Below, in pieces: positions 1-13,300 of a stretch of DNA of 64,000 nucleotides. The stretch is from NCBI GenBank assembly GCA_030549495.1, contig JAUIRK010000931.1, positions 620,001 through 684,000 on the forward strand, read 5' to 3'. The notes below the pieces were generated by a model. The model was not told the origin of the DNA. It worked only from the letters and a program-made list of their open reading frames with translations, and searched no databases. Source of the stretch: Nectonema munidae (Eukaryota > Nematomorpha > Nectonematoida > Nectonematidae). Position numbers and translations under genes: made by a program. Positions within the stretch are counted from its first letter, which is position 1. Each line of letters opens with the position of its first letter.

Positions 1-420
1 ACAAACCACAACCTGATGGAACCTTCCTTTTAAAAATATGACGAATCTTGTAGTCTAGATACATATATTTCAGATACCATATAGTAATAATACTTTGAAT
101 CGCATATATGATAAAATTTCATTCCATATCTAACAGGTTTATGAGAATCGTATACTTTGATATGGCAACCTCCTCTGGTAGCCACGAGTTGTTCGTCAAT
201 AGTGATAATATGAGGAGTGCAAAATTTAAAGAAAACTTTGATCGTGGATATATCTAAAAGCTAATTTTGTCATTTTCATCGCGATTTTCCTAGGTGTCAA
301 ATCTAAGATATGAATGATAGTAAACATGTCATGTCCAAGTGCAATTTCAAAAATGGACTTGTGAAAGTAGAAAATAGGTCACATGTTTTAATCTTTTGAT
401 CACCATTTTGACTAATGTAG
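1..420 (-). pseudogene. piggyBac transposase fossil cut by window edge
   Basis: Translation of the minus strand gives a piggyBac-type DDE core: a stretch reading IITIDEQL followed by a Gly/Arg/Cys segment, then KPVRYGMKFYHICDSKYYYY. This matches the family pattern in which the first catalytic Asp lies in TIDEQL and is followed by KPxRYGxK. Less certain homology (MTCLLSFIS, KMTKLAF) continues to about position 420. The reading frame is not continuous and the remainder lies beyond the left edge. It differs from the piggyBac copies at 2.2 and 20.7 kb, so it is a separate old family. Confidence 0.7.
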
Positions 421-2163
421 AGCAGTATTGGCAAATATGGTAACAGATGATAAATCTTGAAACCTTTATAACAATAGGTTAAATTTAAAGGTTTAGGATG
501 GCTTGATCTAAAAAATAATTTAAGACAAAAAACAAAATGTAAAACTTACTTATAGTTACTTTCAAGTTTCAATATCGTCATGCTGCATATGCGGTGAATA
601 ACCTCAGGTATCATAAAAGATTCGGAGATTGAAAAAATATTGGACGCATTTTTACACGTTCCTTGAAGACAAGGTCGACAACGGGAGAAGTTTCTTATAT
701 TTATGCTTTCAACTCTTCTCCTCAGAGTAGGAGATGGTAACCAAGAATATGTTTATGAATCTAGAGCCACTAAATTAAAGGTCGATAATTTGTGGAATAA
801 ATTTTGTTTCTCCTAAAGTTTAAAGTATTAGTTCAAACCCGCAGGCGAAAATTCTTCGAGTAAAAGCGTCCTTCTATTTCTGAAGATATTTAATTTTGAT
901 CTATTAGACTTATATTTATATCTAATTTATATGTCCCTATTATGCCTTAGAGAAAAGGTAAAAAATGATTTTTGAATTTCATAGATGACGTTAAAATTTT
1001 TATTGTCCTTTGATTAATGAATTCAGCCTTAGAGATTTAAAATTATCTTTTGAAACATCAAGAAATATTCCTAGAAATATAAATACCGAGAAAAAATAAT
1101 TTTAAAATATGGTATAAAATGCATAGAGTCCGTAAAATAGGTTATGAAATAAGTGTCCGTAAAGCGAAAGTTGCTTTCATTGAAAGTTTTTCCTTAGAGT
1201 TTACGTTTTTTAGAAAAAGTATAATTCTGTTTTGTTTTATAGAAATTTGAAATCGCGGTCGAAGTTCTTGGCTCTGAAAATTGGTATCTTATTGAGCCTT
1301 CTTTGAAAGAAGTTTTGCATCAGAAAATTCAAAAAAAAAGTAAACTATACTGAAAACATACATTTTATAATTCTTGATTATACCGCTTACAAGCTGAAAT
1401 GGTCTAAGAAAGATTTTACTAATATGGTTCGTTTAAATGAGAATATCTTTGGATTTAAACTGTCAAAGAATTCCATTTTTAAAGCTACATTTCTGCTTCC
1501 AACCTAGAAATAGGTATCGTCCTAGTCTTTGTAACTCCAAAGAAAAGGCAATCTTTCATAACTGAACAGATAGGGATGACACGATCGCAACTCAAACAAT
1601 CTTCACATATATATTTTAACTTGCATTACTACAGATGTAAAATCGTTCAATTAGTATCTCGTTTAAATGAGCAAAAAATATATTTATTAGCATAAATTAT
1701 TAGTTTTATCCAGGGGCGACGCCTCCTCCTCAAATGTGATTTCAGAGGTTCCTCAATTCTATACCCTTTTTTTTTAGTATTTAAAAGACTTGTTTGGCTT
1801 GTGCGACTTTCGTATTACTTTTCTTGTTTTAAAGTTAAGTCTTAGAATGAATATTTAAAATATTTTTTTTTCATTCATTTCCGCTTCATTGATATAAAAT
1901 GCAACTTTGAGCTATATTTGATCAGAGGCAGTAATGTAGCAAATATTTTTATAGCACATAACGGTATAAGAAGGTATTCTCTTTAATTTAAAGCTTACAA
2001 GGTTTATCCCTATTGATTACTGTAACTGAAAGAGTTAAATTAATGTAATAGAGTACACAAGTTAGGAAAAATGGCCTTATTATATTTGCTAAATATAATT
2101 TAAACTTTTATACCGGAATATATAAAATCTTTATTTTTAGACCTTCGTTTTATTTAGTTTTTA
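421..2163. other. AT-rich stretch without recognised gene
   Basis: No long ORF, RNA gene or recognised transposon was found. A sequence near 1711 (CAGGGGCGACGCC) resembles a hAT-type terminus, but no partner was found. Confidence 0.4.
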
Positions 2164-4620
2164 CCTTTTTCCTGCCACTGTTCCTTAAATGGAACATCAA
2201 TTTTAAGTTCTCATACTATTCTCATTTTAAGCTTAATTTTATTTATTATAGTTTCTCATTACTTAATTATATTATTAGTATAATAAAAAAAATTCTACTA
2301 GTTTGGATAACGTTTTTATTGAAATAATCAATAGAACATGGGTTCAAAAATAGTGTTATTTTTTTAAGTAAATTTTATATACAAAAAAAACAAATCAAAA
2401 TTAATATTTTTTACAAAATTTTTTTAAAAAACACTTAATTTATAAATTTCAATGAAAAAAAGACAAACAGTGATTATAAATTTTTCTATATGATTCAAAA
2501 CAACAAAATGTTCCATTTATAAAACTATGGAAGGAACATTAGTAAGAAAAATTTTTTTTTCTATTTTATTATGTTACAAAAATTTTAATGTTTAAATTAA
2601 TGATTTTATAAATTAAACATAAATTTTATTTATTTTAGATATATAATTAATCATAAATGATGAATTCTGATATTTTTCATACAAAAAAAATTACTGAAGT
2701 TTCTACAATTGCCGAAGCGCGTGAAGTAATTTTAGACTCAAAAAATCCTTCATCGATAGTCGTTTTACCTCCTGTTGCTGGAGATTCAAAAAAATCAAGA
2801 TACAGATACAGAAGATTTATACGAAAAGGAGGAAGAATATGAGGCAGCTGGTGAATTTGAGGTAGCAGAAGAAAATGAAGCAGGGAAGATGAATATGAGG
2901 ATAATTATAATGATGATGAAAGCATTTTGGATACTACTAGCGTTCCTCCTCCTAAAAAGAAACAAAAGCCTATTTCTAATATTTCATGGAGAAAAGATGG
3001 AAAATTTGACAAATCGCTTCTTACAAAAAATCTTGGAATAAAGAAAAAATTTGAAGTTCTTAAAGGAAAGACGCCGTTTGAAATTTGGAATTTATTTTTT
3101 ACCGATGAAATACTTGAGCATATTGTTTTTCAAACAAATCTCTATGCCAATAGAGATAAAAACAATGAAAAGTTTAATGTTTCCAAAATTGAAATGCAAA
3201 AATTTATTGGTATCTTGTTGTTGTCTAGCTATCATATTGTACCAGAAGAGCAACACTATTGGTCTTCTCAACCTGATTTTCATGTAAATAGTGCGGCTCA
3301 ATCTATGAGTCGAAATAGATACCTCGAAATAAAAAAAATTCTCCACTTTGCTGATAATTCAAGTTTAACGCCTCGTGATAAAATGAGCAAGTATCTCAAT
3401 TATATAATTTTATGAACGTGAGTCTTGTGCAATTTGGCGTTTTTCATAGTTTGTTGAGCATAGACGAGTCTATGGTGCCATACTATGGACGTCATAGTGC
3501 AAAAATGTTCATCAAAGGTAAGCCTATACGTTTTGGCTATAAAGTTTGGTGTCTTTGTGGAAATGATGGATTTCCATATTATTTAAAAATTTATCAAGGA
3601 AAAGAAAATATTTCTAAAAATAATCCACTTGGAACAAGAGTTGTCAAATGCATGGTTGATGTTATAAAATCTAACTCTGACATTGAATGTCACCAATTAT
3701 ATTTCGACAACTTTTTTACAAGTTATAAATTGCTTTTGGAATTGAGAGAAGAGAACGTCAAGGCAATTGGAACAGTTAGGGAAAATAGAATCGCGGATGC
3801 GTCTAAAACACTAATATGCAGTAAAAAATTGAAAAAAGATCAAAGAGGATCCTATGATTATTGTTCCGATGGTAAAGTTTATGTTGCAAAATGGAAAGAT
3901 GATTCTATAGTAACGATTGCAAGCAATAATGAAAACCATGAGCCAATACATAGAGTGAGACGTCGTGTAAAAGGTGGAGAGAAAAACATAGCACAACCAC
4001 ATCTCATATATCTTTACAACAAAGGGATGGGAGGTGTTGATCTTTTGGATCGACTATGTGAATCTTATCGTCCAAATATAAGAAGCAAAAAGTGGTATTG
4101 GCCACTTTTTATTAACATCTTAAATGTATCAGTGATAGCAGCATGGAGACTTTATTGTAAAACAAATGCGGAAAAACTTTCTCACTTACAATTTCGAAGT
4201 GAAATCACACTTTGCTGTCTAAAAGCCGGTATCTCAAATCGTCGCAAAAATGAATTTGCCGGAGAGCTTCCAGAAGATGTTCGATTTGATGGTATTGAGC
4301 ATCTTTTGATTAAATCAACTCAAGGAAGATGTAGAGTATGTCAAAAAAAATACAGTTAACATGTGCAAAAAATGTAATGTGAGATTACATACAGAAAGAG
4401 GAAAAACTTGTTTTGAAATATATCACAAAAAACCTTGAATAACTTGAATTTTTCTTTTATTGTTTTTTTTCATTTACATATATTTTATCTTCAATAAATT
4501 TTTTGCTTTTATATTTTAAAACTTAAATATTTTTTAGATTTACTTTAAGGTAAATTATCTAATTTTGTAGCTATAAACCTCCAATGTTCCTTAAATGGAA
4601 CATTACCGAAAATTGAAAGT
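2164..4620 (+). mobile_element. piggyBac DNA transposon, degraded
   Basis: A piggyBac transposase region is bracketed by two copies of a near-palindrome, TGTTCC-TTAAAT-GGAACA, at 2179-2196 and 4585-4602. A third imperfect copy lies at 2508-2540. The same CCAATGTTCC..GGAACAT box is present just inside the ends of the short TTAA-flanked MITEs at 26.7, 50.1 and 63.5 kb, so the boxes are probably subterminal transposase sites and the true tips lie about 20 bp further out. Exact ends are uncertain: clean TTAA duplications cannot be recognised. Confidence 0.6.
2657..4438 (+). pseudogene. piggyBac transposase, frame-disrupted
   Basis: The reading frame runs in pieces: an N-terminal part at 2657-2842 with an acidic continuation in another frame, then 2927-3415, 3412-4359 and a last piece from 4361. 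The catalytic domain keeps the expected acidic motifs: SIDESMVPYYG (first Asp), LYFDNFFTSYK (second) and NKGMGGVDLLDRLC (third), with WYWPLFINIL after it. The C-terminus is a zinc-binding cysteine-rich domain, CRVCQKK plus CKKCNVRLH and a late Cys. An in-frame stop near 2840 and shifts near 3412 and 4360 make it inactive as it stands. The long intact 315-residue core implies modest age. Confidence 0.85.
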
Positions 4621-4759
4621 AACAGTATTACAAACTTCAAAATTGGTAAAGATTATTCTCACACAATTTAGTGCTTATATAATTAAAAAAAAAACTGCAT
4701 TAAAAAATTAAATCTATAGTTGGCATGAAAAAGGTTATTGCTTTGAATATTTGGCAATG

Positions 4760-5225
4760 TTTTTATACTTTCCTTAAAATTTTTGTTAAAAAAACTTAGT
4801 ACAAATATTTTCATTTTCATGTAATTTATAGCGTAGAACTAAGGGAATGGGATAGCTAATTCATATAAATTTAGGGTTTGTTTCTATTTAAAAGGGCCAA
4901 ATTTAAATTCACGTCTTCATATCTGTCAATTCATAGACCCAAGTCTTAAATATAGTTTCAAACAATTTACTTTATTAACTGAATATATTTGTAGATACTT
5001 TGCTTAAAATTTTTGTTAATTAGTACATATCATTTTCATGTAATTTATAGCGTATAACTTAGGGATTGGAATAGCTAATTTATATAAATTTAAAGTTTGT
5101 AGAATATTTCTTCCAAAAATTTTAAACCTTCAATTTCAATTTAAAATAGCCAAATTTCACGGCTACATACTTGTCAATTCATAGACCCATATCCTGAATA
5201 AATTTTCAGACAATTTACTTTACTG
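4760..5225. repeat. two-copy tandem repeat, about 230 bp unit
   Basis: The segment beginning CTTAAAATTTTTGTTAA at 4773 recurs at 5003. Both copies carry TCATGTAATTTATAGCGTA, a TAGCTAATT box and a conserved ending CAATTTACTTTA..ACTGAATATAT. The second copy runs directly into the hAT remnant at 5226. Function is unknown; it may be a subterminal repeat of that element. Confidence 0.6.
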
Positions 5226-5960
5226 ACTGAATATATGTGTGGGTAGAATATGAAGATTATATAAGATAATTTTTTGTTTTTCGGTGTTACTAATCAAGCT
5301 TGGTAACATTTCGTTGCTAAAAACTGAGTAATGAATCCACCTAACCAATTCATTTGATATGAACCAGGCTTGTTGACAATTAGTGAGATGAAAGGCTGTG
5401 AATAATCTTTTAGCTCCTAATCAATATTGAAACAGATAGCGGGGTTATCACATAAATGAGGTCTGACTGTATAACCAATGAGTCTTCTAACAGAATGGGG
5501 TCAACTAAAAACTGATCCATAAAGATGTACAAAAGATCATTTTTAGTCATGGTATAAAACCTTCACTGGGTTAGAGTATAGCATATCTAGCGATAGAAAG
5601 AGCAACGGTAACCATGGGTTGAGTAGTGATCTATCATATATGAATAATTTTTTTTTAAATCTTTTTGAACTAGAACGGTGGTTCATAAACTTTTAAAAAA
5701 AATTTGGCAAGTGCCGGTCTCTTTAATCTGGGTCTCATTTAAAAATGTCAATGTGATGGATCCTTCTGCTTTATCTAAACCAGTTTGGCTTATTTTGGCC
5801 AATGCAACTCTCATATCATCTCCTATTTCCAATCTGTTTCTCGATTTAGTTTCAATACCAAGTAGCATCGAAAATGCTTGCTTACATTTATGTGTAGCGA
5901 CAAATCGAATCAGAACTTCCAGAGCTATTTGCAACATCAGGCCCTTTTCACCGAAAAGAC
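5226..5960 (-). pseudogene. hAT transposase 3' end, inverted relative of 56.9-57.8 kb
   Basis: The minus strand at 5937-5683 encodes a hAT C-terminal (dimerisation) segment: ALEVLIRFVATHKCKQAF, then IETKSRNRLEIGDDMRVALA. This is the pattern of FAM200/ZBED5-like hAT proteins (PFATTYLCE..F..L..IKTKYRNRL). The 3' flank down to 5226 matches, in reverse complement, the 3' flank of the copy at 56870-57863, including GAATATATGTGTGGGTAGAAT. Only the last part of the transposase survives. Confidence 0.7.
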
Positions 5961-6531
5961 ATTTGACAAAAATAAACGGGTTTTTGATAAATTGATAGTA
6001 TTCTTCAAATTTTTGTAGATTAGATAAATAAAGAAAATTTCTTGGCTAAGATATGCTACACGGTGTTTTATCACCTCCAGGATATCATTGATTTTCAAAA
6101 AAATTCTTATTTTCAAACAAAATTTTGCTCGTCTAAGAATGCCATAATTCCAGCTTCATATCAAAAGCTGTTAATTTTTTAGGACAGTGGAGTACTGTGA
6201 TCTTTTTCTTGTTCACTAAAAATTATAGGAATATAAAAAAAGAGACAAGGATCACATTCCTTGCATAGTTCAGAAAACAAATAAAAGTTGAAGACATTTG
6301 CATTGTTTTAATGATTTCACTGAGAACATTTTTGAACCCATCAGGTATGGTTTCCATTGGCATCTGGAATTTCCTTTTACATCTGGAGATTTTTGCTTAA
6401 TTAGAGCCTGAAAACTAGAACTTGAGAAATTGCAAATGACCAAATATAGGTGCAATCTGTTGGCAAAACGATCCACTCAGTGACCCCTTCTCGGTCCACA
6501 CGGAACTGCTTTACGATCGCCCTAGGGCATA

Positions 6532-6556
6532 GCGGACTCCAGTTTGAAAACCACTG
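6532..6556 (-). mobile_element. hAT/Charlie-type terminal sequence
   Basis: Read on the minus strand the segment begins CAGTGGTTTTCAAACTGGAG, the standard start of Charlie-type hAT elements. It may be the 5' end of the hAT remnant at 5226-5960 or of another deleted copy. The partner end is not visible. Confidence 0.5.
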
Positions 6557-6868
6557 AGCTAGAAGGCAGTGATGCTATCAGAATTACAAACAAACTTACA
6601 GTGCAAGTAAAATGGCAATGGTAATTTTATATAAATTTTGAAAAAAAGTTCGCCTCTGCAAAAATTTTCAGGATGTGCCAGCTAAGTTACTCCAACTTTA
6701 TTATCAAACCGATTGATAGACGCTACAAAAAAATTAAATCCCTATACTTGTTTAAAAAAAATAGAATTTTAATGTTAAAATATATTTGTTAAAAATCTTA
6801 TAATCTAATAGTTATATAAAGAAATAAGTAGCAGAATGAACTATTTTTCAAGAGCTATTCTACTTTAG

Positions 6869-7072
6869 CTAATAAAAATCCTTTGCACTATTTTGGTACC
6901 ACTCTATTTGTATGTACGTAGTAATATTTCAAGACATTAAAATTTTAAATTGTGTTATTTTTACGCAATTAAATTCCATTTTTATATTTCAGATATGAAG
7001 AAAAGTGGACAGAGCTTAATCGCCATAGCCATTGGTATTATTGGAATTTTTTTTTTTAAAAAGATCTCATAA
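6869..7072 (+). CDS. putative last two exons of a small membrane protein gene
   Basis: Two candidate exons fit each other in phase. Exon 6869-6913 follows an acceptor (CTATTCTACTTTAG) and ends at a GTACGT donor. Exon 6993-7072 follows TTTATATTTCAG and ends at TAA. The joined frame reads NKNPLHYFGTTLFVY, then MKKSGQS, then a hydrophobic run LIAIAIGIIGIFFF, ending KKIS. That is one transmembrane helix with a C-terminal KKxx, which in type I proteins is an ER-retrieval signal. The unit would be convergent with the V-ATPase G gene. I do not recognise the protein, and upstream exons were not found. Confidence 0.3.
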
Positions 7073-7124
7073 ATTATACTCACTTTTAAAATAACTAAAT
7101 ATGTAATACTAAAAGTTACAAACA

Positions 7125-7130
7125 TTTATT
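7125..7130 (-). terminator. poly(A) signal of V-ATPase G gene
   Basis: AATAAA on the minus strand, about 77 nt after the V-ATPase G stop codon, the normal distance for a short 3' UTR. Confidence 0.5.
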
Positions 7131-7206
7131 TATATTGTTTTATTTAATCAAAAACTGTACGATTAAATATATATTATATAGTAATAGAAATTTTTTAAAT
7201 AAATCT

Positions 7207-7389
7207 TTAAATACAATTCTGTTCTTTCTTATAGTTAATATTCACTTCAGGAGCAATACTAATAACAACATTAATCAGATCCACTATAACGCTGTCTTTT
7301 ACTTTAGAAACCTTCATTTGAAGCTTCGCCAAATTTTTTTCCGTTTCTGCATCTATCTTTTTGGCTTCGTTCTCTCTGTTTCCAATATG
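7207..7389 (-). CDS. ATP6V1G: V-ATPase subunit G coding exon 3
   Basis: Encodes HIGNRENEAKKID through NYKKEQNCI and the TAA stop, phase 0 after exon 2. It lies 7.8 kb from exon 2. Confidence 0.92.
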   Translation of the reverse strand, partial: HIGNRENEAKKIDAETEKNLAKLQMKVSKVKDSVIVDLINVVISIAPEVNINYKKEQNCI

Positions 7390-10300
7390 CTTAAAACGAA
7401 AGAATATAATCTCTATCATTGAGTACAAAATAATTTATGCAATGCGCAGAAAAACAAAATTAAATTCAGTAAAACTTCTTCGTGGGTACACTTACTAGTT
7501 CCGTACATATTCAAAATAGGAACAATTTATTATGCAATTTAGTATAAATTATCCCGTTTTACTCATTCATTTCTTCAATAAAGACACCTCTCTAGTATGG
7601 ATATTTATCAGACCTGGTTTTATAAAATATAGACAAATTATGAATTTTGCGCATACACTTAAACATAATCTTGAGGTTGAGCTTAGTATATAACTAATAG
7701 CTTTTGACTCTGATATCCGTTTATACTGAAGTTAAGCATGACACTACAAAAATTTAATTAAAGCTGCACTACCACTGCAAAATTTGAAATTGTGATTCGA
7801 ATAAAGTTCACTACTCTAAAACTTTGATATTTATTTTTAGTCAAACTTGATGAGGTAACATTGAATAATCTAATACTTCGTTATAACTATAACTCATTAG
7901 AAATAGGTTTCAATTCAGGGGCACCTACACTTGAAATTATTGATTAGGCGGTTTTTTAATTGTATTTACTCCGAAATTGTTTTCAATGTATTCATTTTTA
8001 TATCGTAATAAAGAAATTTGTTTTAAGCAGGGCTGGGAGTCGGTATCTAATAAAATTTAGGAGTTGTTCTCAGTTATTTTTGTTTTAGACTCCTTTTTTA
8101 AACTTGTTGTTGGAGTGCGATTTTTATAAGTACTAGGTGTGTTCGACTCCGAAGCCCTGATTTTAAGTATGCACTTTTTAGGCAAAATACAAAGTAGATT
8201 TATTTTTAAATTTGTATTCATAAAAATGTAAATATTTAAAAAGCTATGACATCTATATTGGACCGCAAAATATATAGGAAAACTTTTAAAATGTTAACAT
8301 TTGAAGGATTTTTATTGAAATCAAAAAAGTGGACTGACCCTACAAATAAACCAATATCAAAACTCACAAAATAAAGTTTTAAAAGTTAAGGTTTTAAAAA
8401 CCTTACAAATATGTACTATATACTTATCAAACTTCGATCAGCATAGGAAATGCTTCCGAAGCTTTGCCAAGCTATCGATTAAGCCTTAACCCTATTAGTG
8501 CTGGGGGGCCCTTCACTAAAAAAAATTCATTGTAGAAAATTGCCTTCAAATTTTGTGACTTTTCCTAAAATCGCTAGCTGCATCTTTTGAAATCATTTTC
8601 ATGGTAGTTGAATGACCCTTTCATGTCCAAAACTATAAATCAAAAATTAAAATTTTGACATTATCTGTACTTAACCTCATAACTTAGAATCTATATTATA
8701 TAATACCTTGAAAATTTATAATTATATACAGTTTGGAACGCATAACACTTTATATATTTAATTTTTTCAATAATCATGGCTACTTTTTAGAAAATGTCAA
8801 TCAAAATTTTGATTGATCAAAAATATATCTAATAAAATATACCTTCAAATTTTACATAAAATATATGATTTTATATTAAATCTGTCATGCTGTTTTCATT
8901 TTTGGACTCATTTTTTACATTTAGGATTTGAAAATACCTATAAGTGTTAATCAAATTTGAGGTTTAATTGTAAAAATTGTCTCCAAAAACATTCATTCAA
9001 ATTTTACAATTAAATTAAATATATGTTTTTAAACCAAATCAACCATGCTAGTTTCATTTATGGACTCAATTTTTGCAGTTTGAATTTGAAAATACCTATA
9101 TGTATCAATCAAATTTGCGTTTAGTTCTAACATTTGTTTCCAAAAATATTGATTCAAATTTTATATGAAATATATGTTTAGCAAATAGATCATGATGATT
9201 TCATTTCTGAACACAATTTTCGCATTTAGAGGTTTTACTGCTAGTGTTAATCAAATTTGCGGTTTGTGTCTGAAAACTATATCCCAAAATATTTTCTCTA
9301 ATTTTACATGAAATATATGTTTTTATACCAATTCGACCATGATAATTTTTATTTCTGAAATCATTTTTTGCATTTAGAGGTTTTAAATGTCTAAAAGTGT
9401 CAATCAAGTGTTCGATTTACGTCTAATGTCTACAGAAATATTTTTGAAATTTAAATAAAATATCTGTTTATATGCCAAATGGAAGATGCTGGTTTCATTT
9501 TTGGACTCAGGTTTGGCATTTATGGTTTTAAAATATCTGAAAGCTTCAATCAGATTTGCGGTTTACTTCTAGATACTGTCCTCAAAAATATTTCAAAAAA
9601 ATAAAATATCTGTTTTATACCAAATCGACTATGCTTATTTTATTTTTGTACTAGATTTTGGATAATACGGTTAAAAAATATCTCGAAGAGGCAATTGAAT
9701 TAGTAATGTATGCCTGAAAATCAGTTCTGTAAAATTTTTTCAAAAAATCGCTGCATATTAGGTATATAGTAAAAATATACTTTTTTTTGTATATTATGGC
9801 TTATAATACCTTCTTCAATCATCTTGAGTATGAAATATTAATTATCAAAAACAAAACGTATTATAAAATCTTTTGAAGATTTGTATGAGAGAAAGAAGCA
9901 ACTGGAAAACTAATTGAAAAGATAACGTGTGATCAAAAGAAATAATTCCATGTTCTAATGAACTAGGAAGTGGTGTAATCATCTAATATTAGGTGCTTAA
10001 AAAAGATTTTGACTGACAAAGAAGTTCCTCTTTTACAAATGAAAAATATTTAAATCTATAGCTTATCATCTAGGATTACAATTAACATTTAGTTAAGATG
10101 GGTAGGAAATCTGAAAATTTAGAATAGGTCAGATTTATCAAAAATGCCACAGATGCCAATATGTGAGAATTTAGTCACTATCAAGATATTTTTAATTTAA
10201 ATTGAAAGAGATAATTTTTTAGATGAAGAACGTGGACAACGTTTTATGAACATCACGAATGATTCATCAAAAAAAACCTTTGAAATGAGATTGGTTGACA

Positions 10301-13300
10301 AATATTCAGGTCTGATAATAAAATACACGATACTGATAAAAAAAAGTCTAAGATCATCAAGAAGATTCTTTAATCAAAATGCTTTGAAAGAGGAAAAAAG
10401 TAATTTTATCCTTATAAAAATTTTTTCGAACACACATTGAAGAATATAAATTTCTAATGAAAAAAGAGCTACCAAGAAAGGATCATCATAGAATGAATAG
10501 CAAAATTACATACTGTAAATTATAATATGACATAGAGACTACGAGCCGATAACGAATTTGTAGCCGAAAAATGGAGGCCCTATCGAGTTACATAAGTTAC
10601 TGTAGAATGAAATATTTTGAGTGAATTAAACACCTAAAGTTTGTTTATTAAATACATAAAAAAAATAATTACCAGAGAAATACTGCAAGTAGAAGTTATT
10701 TTTATGTTTATACTAAAACCTCTTATACCGACCACTCTATAAATCTACCACCTCTCAAAATCGAACGATTTTTTACAGAACGGGTTTTCTTATATTATTT
10801 TTGTGTCAATAATATTCTCTAATTGGACCACCTCTCTATTCCGTACACCGACCAGTTAAAACTGTCCCAATGAAACTTTTAACCTCTTTATAACGATCAT
10901 TTGGTATCATTTACCAACGAAACAAAGTAATACGTATGAGAAGAAACACATGCTTGCTCATACTTTAAATGAGAAATGGTATCTTTCTTTAATAATAGAC
11001 GTTGTTGTAAGTGTGTACAACAAGCAAGCAACTCTAACATGTGTATAGTGAGTACTGTTTGTGCTTTACAACAAAACATCGTGAAAGCAGTGCTCTGCAA
11101 AAGAAAGAACCAGTTGACAAGAAAAATACGCACTTTTATATTTTGTTCTATTCTGTGTATATCGCGTTTCTCATTTCAAGTTGGTAACTGTTTCCATTAA
11201 AATTTCGTTTTATTTTTAGTTTTGCTAAAGAGTCAAGCACTTTATCATTGTAGTGTTTATTATAATTTTATCTGATTTATTTTTGGTTTTGTCTCCCTAA
11301 TTTAATTTAATTTTAATGGTAATTATACTCGATGTAATCGAGTTGCAACATGGGAAATAAGATAAGTAAAACTCTTAGATTAGAATAAATTAGACTTTAT
11401 ATTTTGAAAGTTTAATAAAACTTTGTTATAAATTTACTCCATCCTTCATCCGCCACTATTGGGTCTCATGGTCGTTTATCGAAGATAATAAAAATGTGCT
11501 TAATTAAATCCTTGCTAGGTTTTCATGTGTTAAGTATAGTTTTTAAGATTAACGGTTATAAACTTTCATTGTTGTATAATAATTTTCATACATTTAGATT
11601 TAAAACAATGAATAAGAAACATAAAGAGCTTTCTTTAAAGAAAAAGTTGAATTAATCAAATATAGCAACAACAAAAGTCAAAGACAACTTTCTGAAATTT
11701 TTAAAATTGGAAAAACAACAGTACAAAATATTTTAAAAAGAAAGAATGAATACATAGAGTATTTTGAAAATGACATTAACTCAAATAGAAAACGACGAAA
11801 TTGATAGAGTTATTTGGTTATGGTTTCAGAAAGCGCGTTCAAGCAATATACCTGTTTCGGGACCACTAATTCAGGAAAAAGCTCTAATGGTAGCTAAAAA
11901 TTTTAATTTAAAAGAGTTTAAAGCTTCTAATGGTTGGCTGTCTAAATTTTGTAATCGTCATAACATAAAATTTGTGGTGAAAAAGCTGACGTTGATATCA
12001 AGACTGTACAAGATTGGAAAAGTAAACTACCAAGCATCCTTGAAGATTATGAAAAAGATATTTACAACATGGATGAGTTTGGGTTATTCTATCGCGCTCT
12101 GCCAGACAAAACTCTTACAATAAAAGGAAATGATTGCAAAGGAGGCAAGAAATCAAAAGAACGATTAACTGTTCTATTATGTGTTAATATGGTTGGTGAA
12201 TTTGAACGTGTTCTTGTGATTGGTAAAGCAGCTAAACCACGCTGTTTTCGAAATTTAAAACCGGAAAGCTTATCAGTGGAGTGGAAATATAATTCTAAAG
12301 CTTGGATGACTTGTAAAATTTTTAATGAATGGATAATCAAATTCAATAAACGTATGGAAAGACAAAAGCGTAAAGTTATATTATTTCTGGATAACGCTAC
12401 TGCCCATACAAAAGATTTGCCTAATTTAGATAACGTCAAAATAGTTTTTATCCCTGCCAACACAACTCCTGTGCTTCAACCTTTGGATCAAGGTATAATT
12501 TCCCACATTAAAAGAAATTATAGGAAAAAATTTTTACGTACGATTTTGAACAGAATGGAGGATGAACAAACGGCTTCAAAGTTAGTAAAAATGATAACAG
12601 TTTTAGATGCATGTGAATGGGTTAATAAAGCTGTTAAAGAATGTGATAAATTAATGGTATTGAAATGCTTTCAAAGATGTGGTTTTGATTAAGGTGTCTC
12701 TCATGAAGTTATTAATCAAGAAGATAACGAGCTTGAAAACATTTTTGAACTTATTCTTCCTGGCATGCAAGAACCTATTGATAAAATTGATGAGTATATT
12801 GACGTTGATAATGTTGCACCGGTTATAGAAGAACTTCCCATCAACTGGGAAAAATTTTTTTCACAAATGTTTTTACTAATCATCCTAATCTTGAAAGTGA
12901 TAATGAAACGGAAGAAGTGGAAGAAACTCATGAAAATGTGGAAGAAATAAATACAGCCAATATAAAAACCATTAAAGAAGCAATAGATACAATCAACGAC
13001 GTGAAACTATTTTGTTTAGAAAAATTTTTTGGAGAAATATATCATATTCTTTCCACGGCTGAAGAAAATTTAGAAAATAAAAGAATGCATAATGACTGCC
13101 GTCTAGTACAGAAAAAAATGACATTCTTCTTGAAAAAAACATGACTTATTTTATTTCATACTTTTATAGTTTTATGCAATAAACTTACTTATAGTTTAGT
13201 GATAAATTCTATAATGCGACCACCTCCTTAATTCGAGCAAGGTTTGAAAGTCCCCTTGGTGGTCGATTTAGAGAGATTATACATATTTGACATTGATTTA

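Noticed and set aside
5678-5995. 105-codon plus-strand ORF
   Set aside because: Shadow of the hAT C-terminal segment on the minus strand.
7135-7422. 95-codon plus-strand ORF
   Set aside because: It overlaps V-ATPase G exon 3, which is clearly coded on the other strand.
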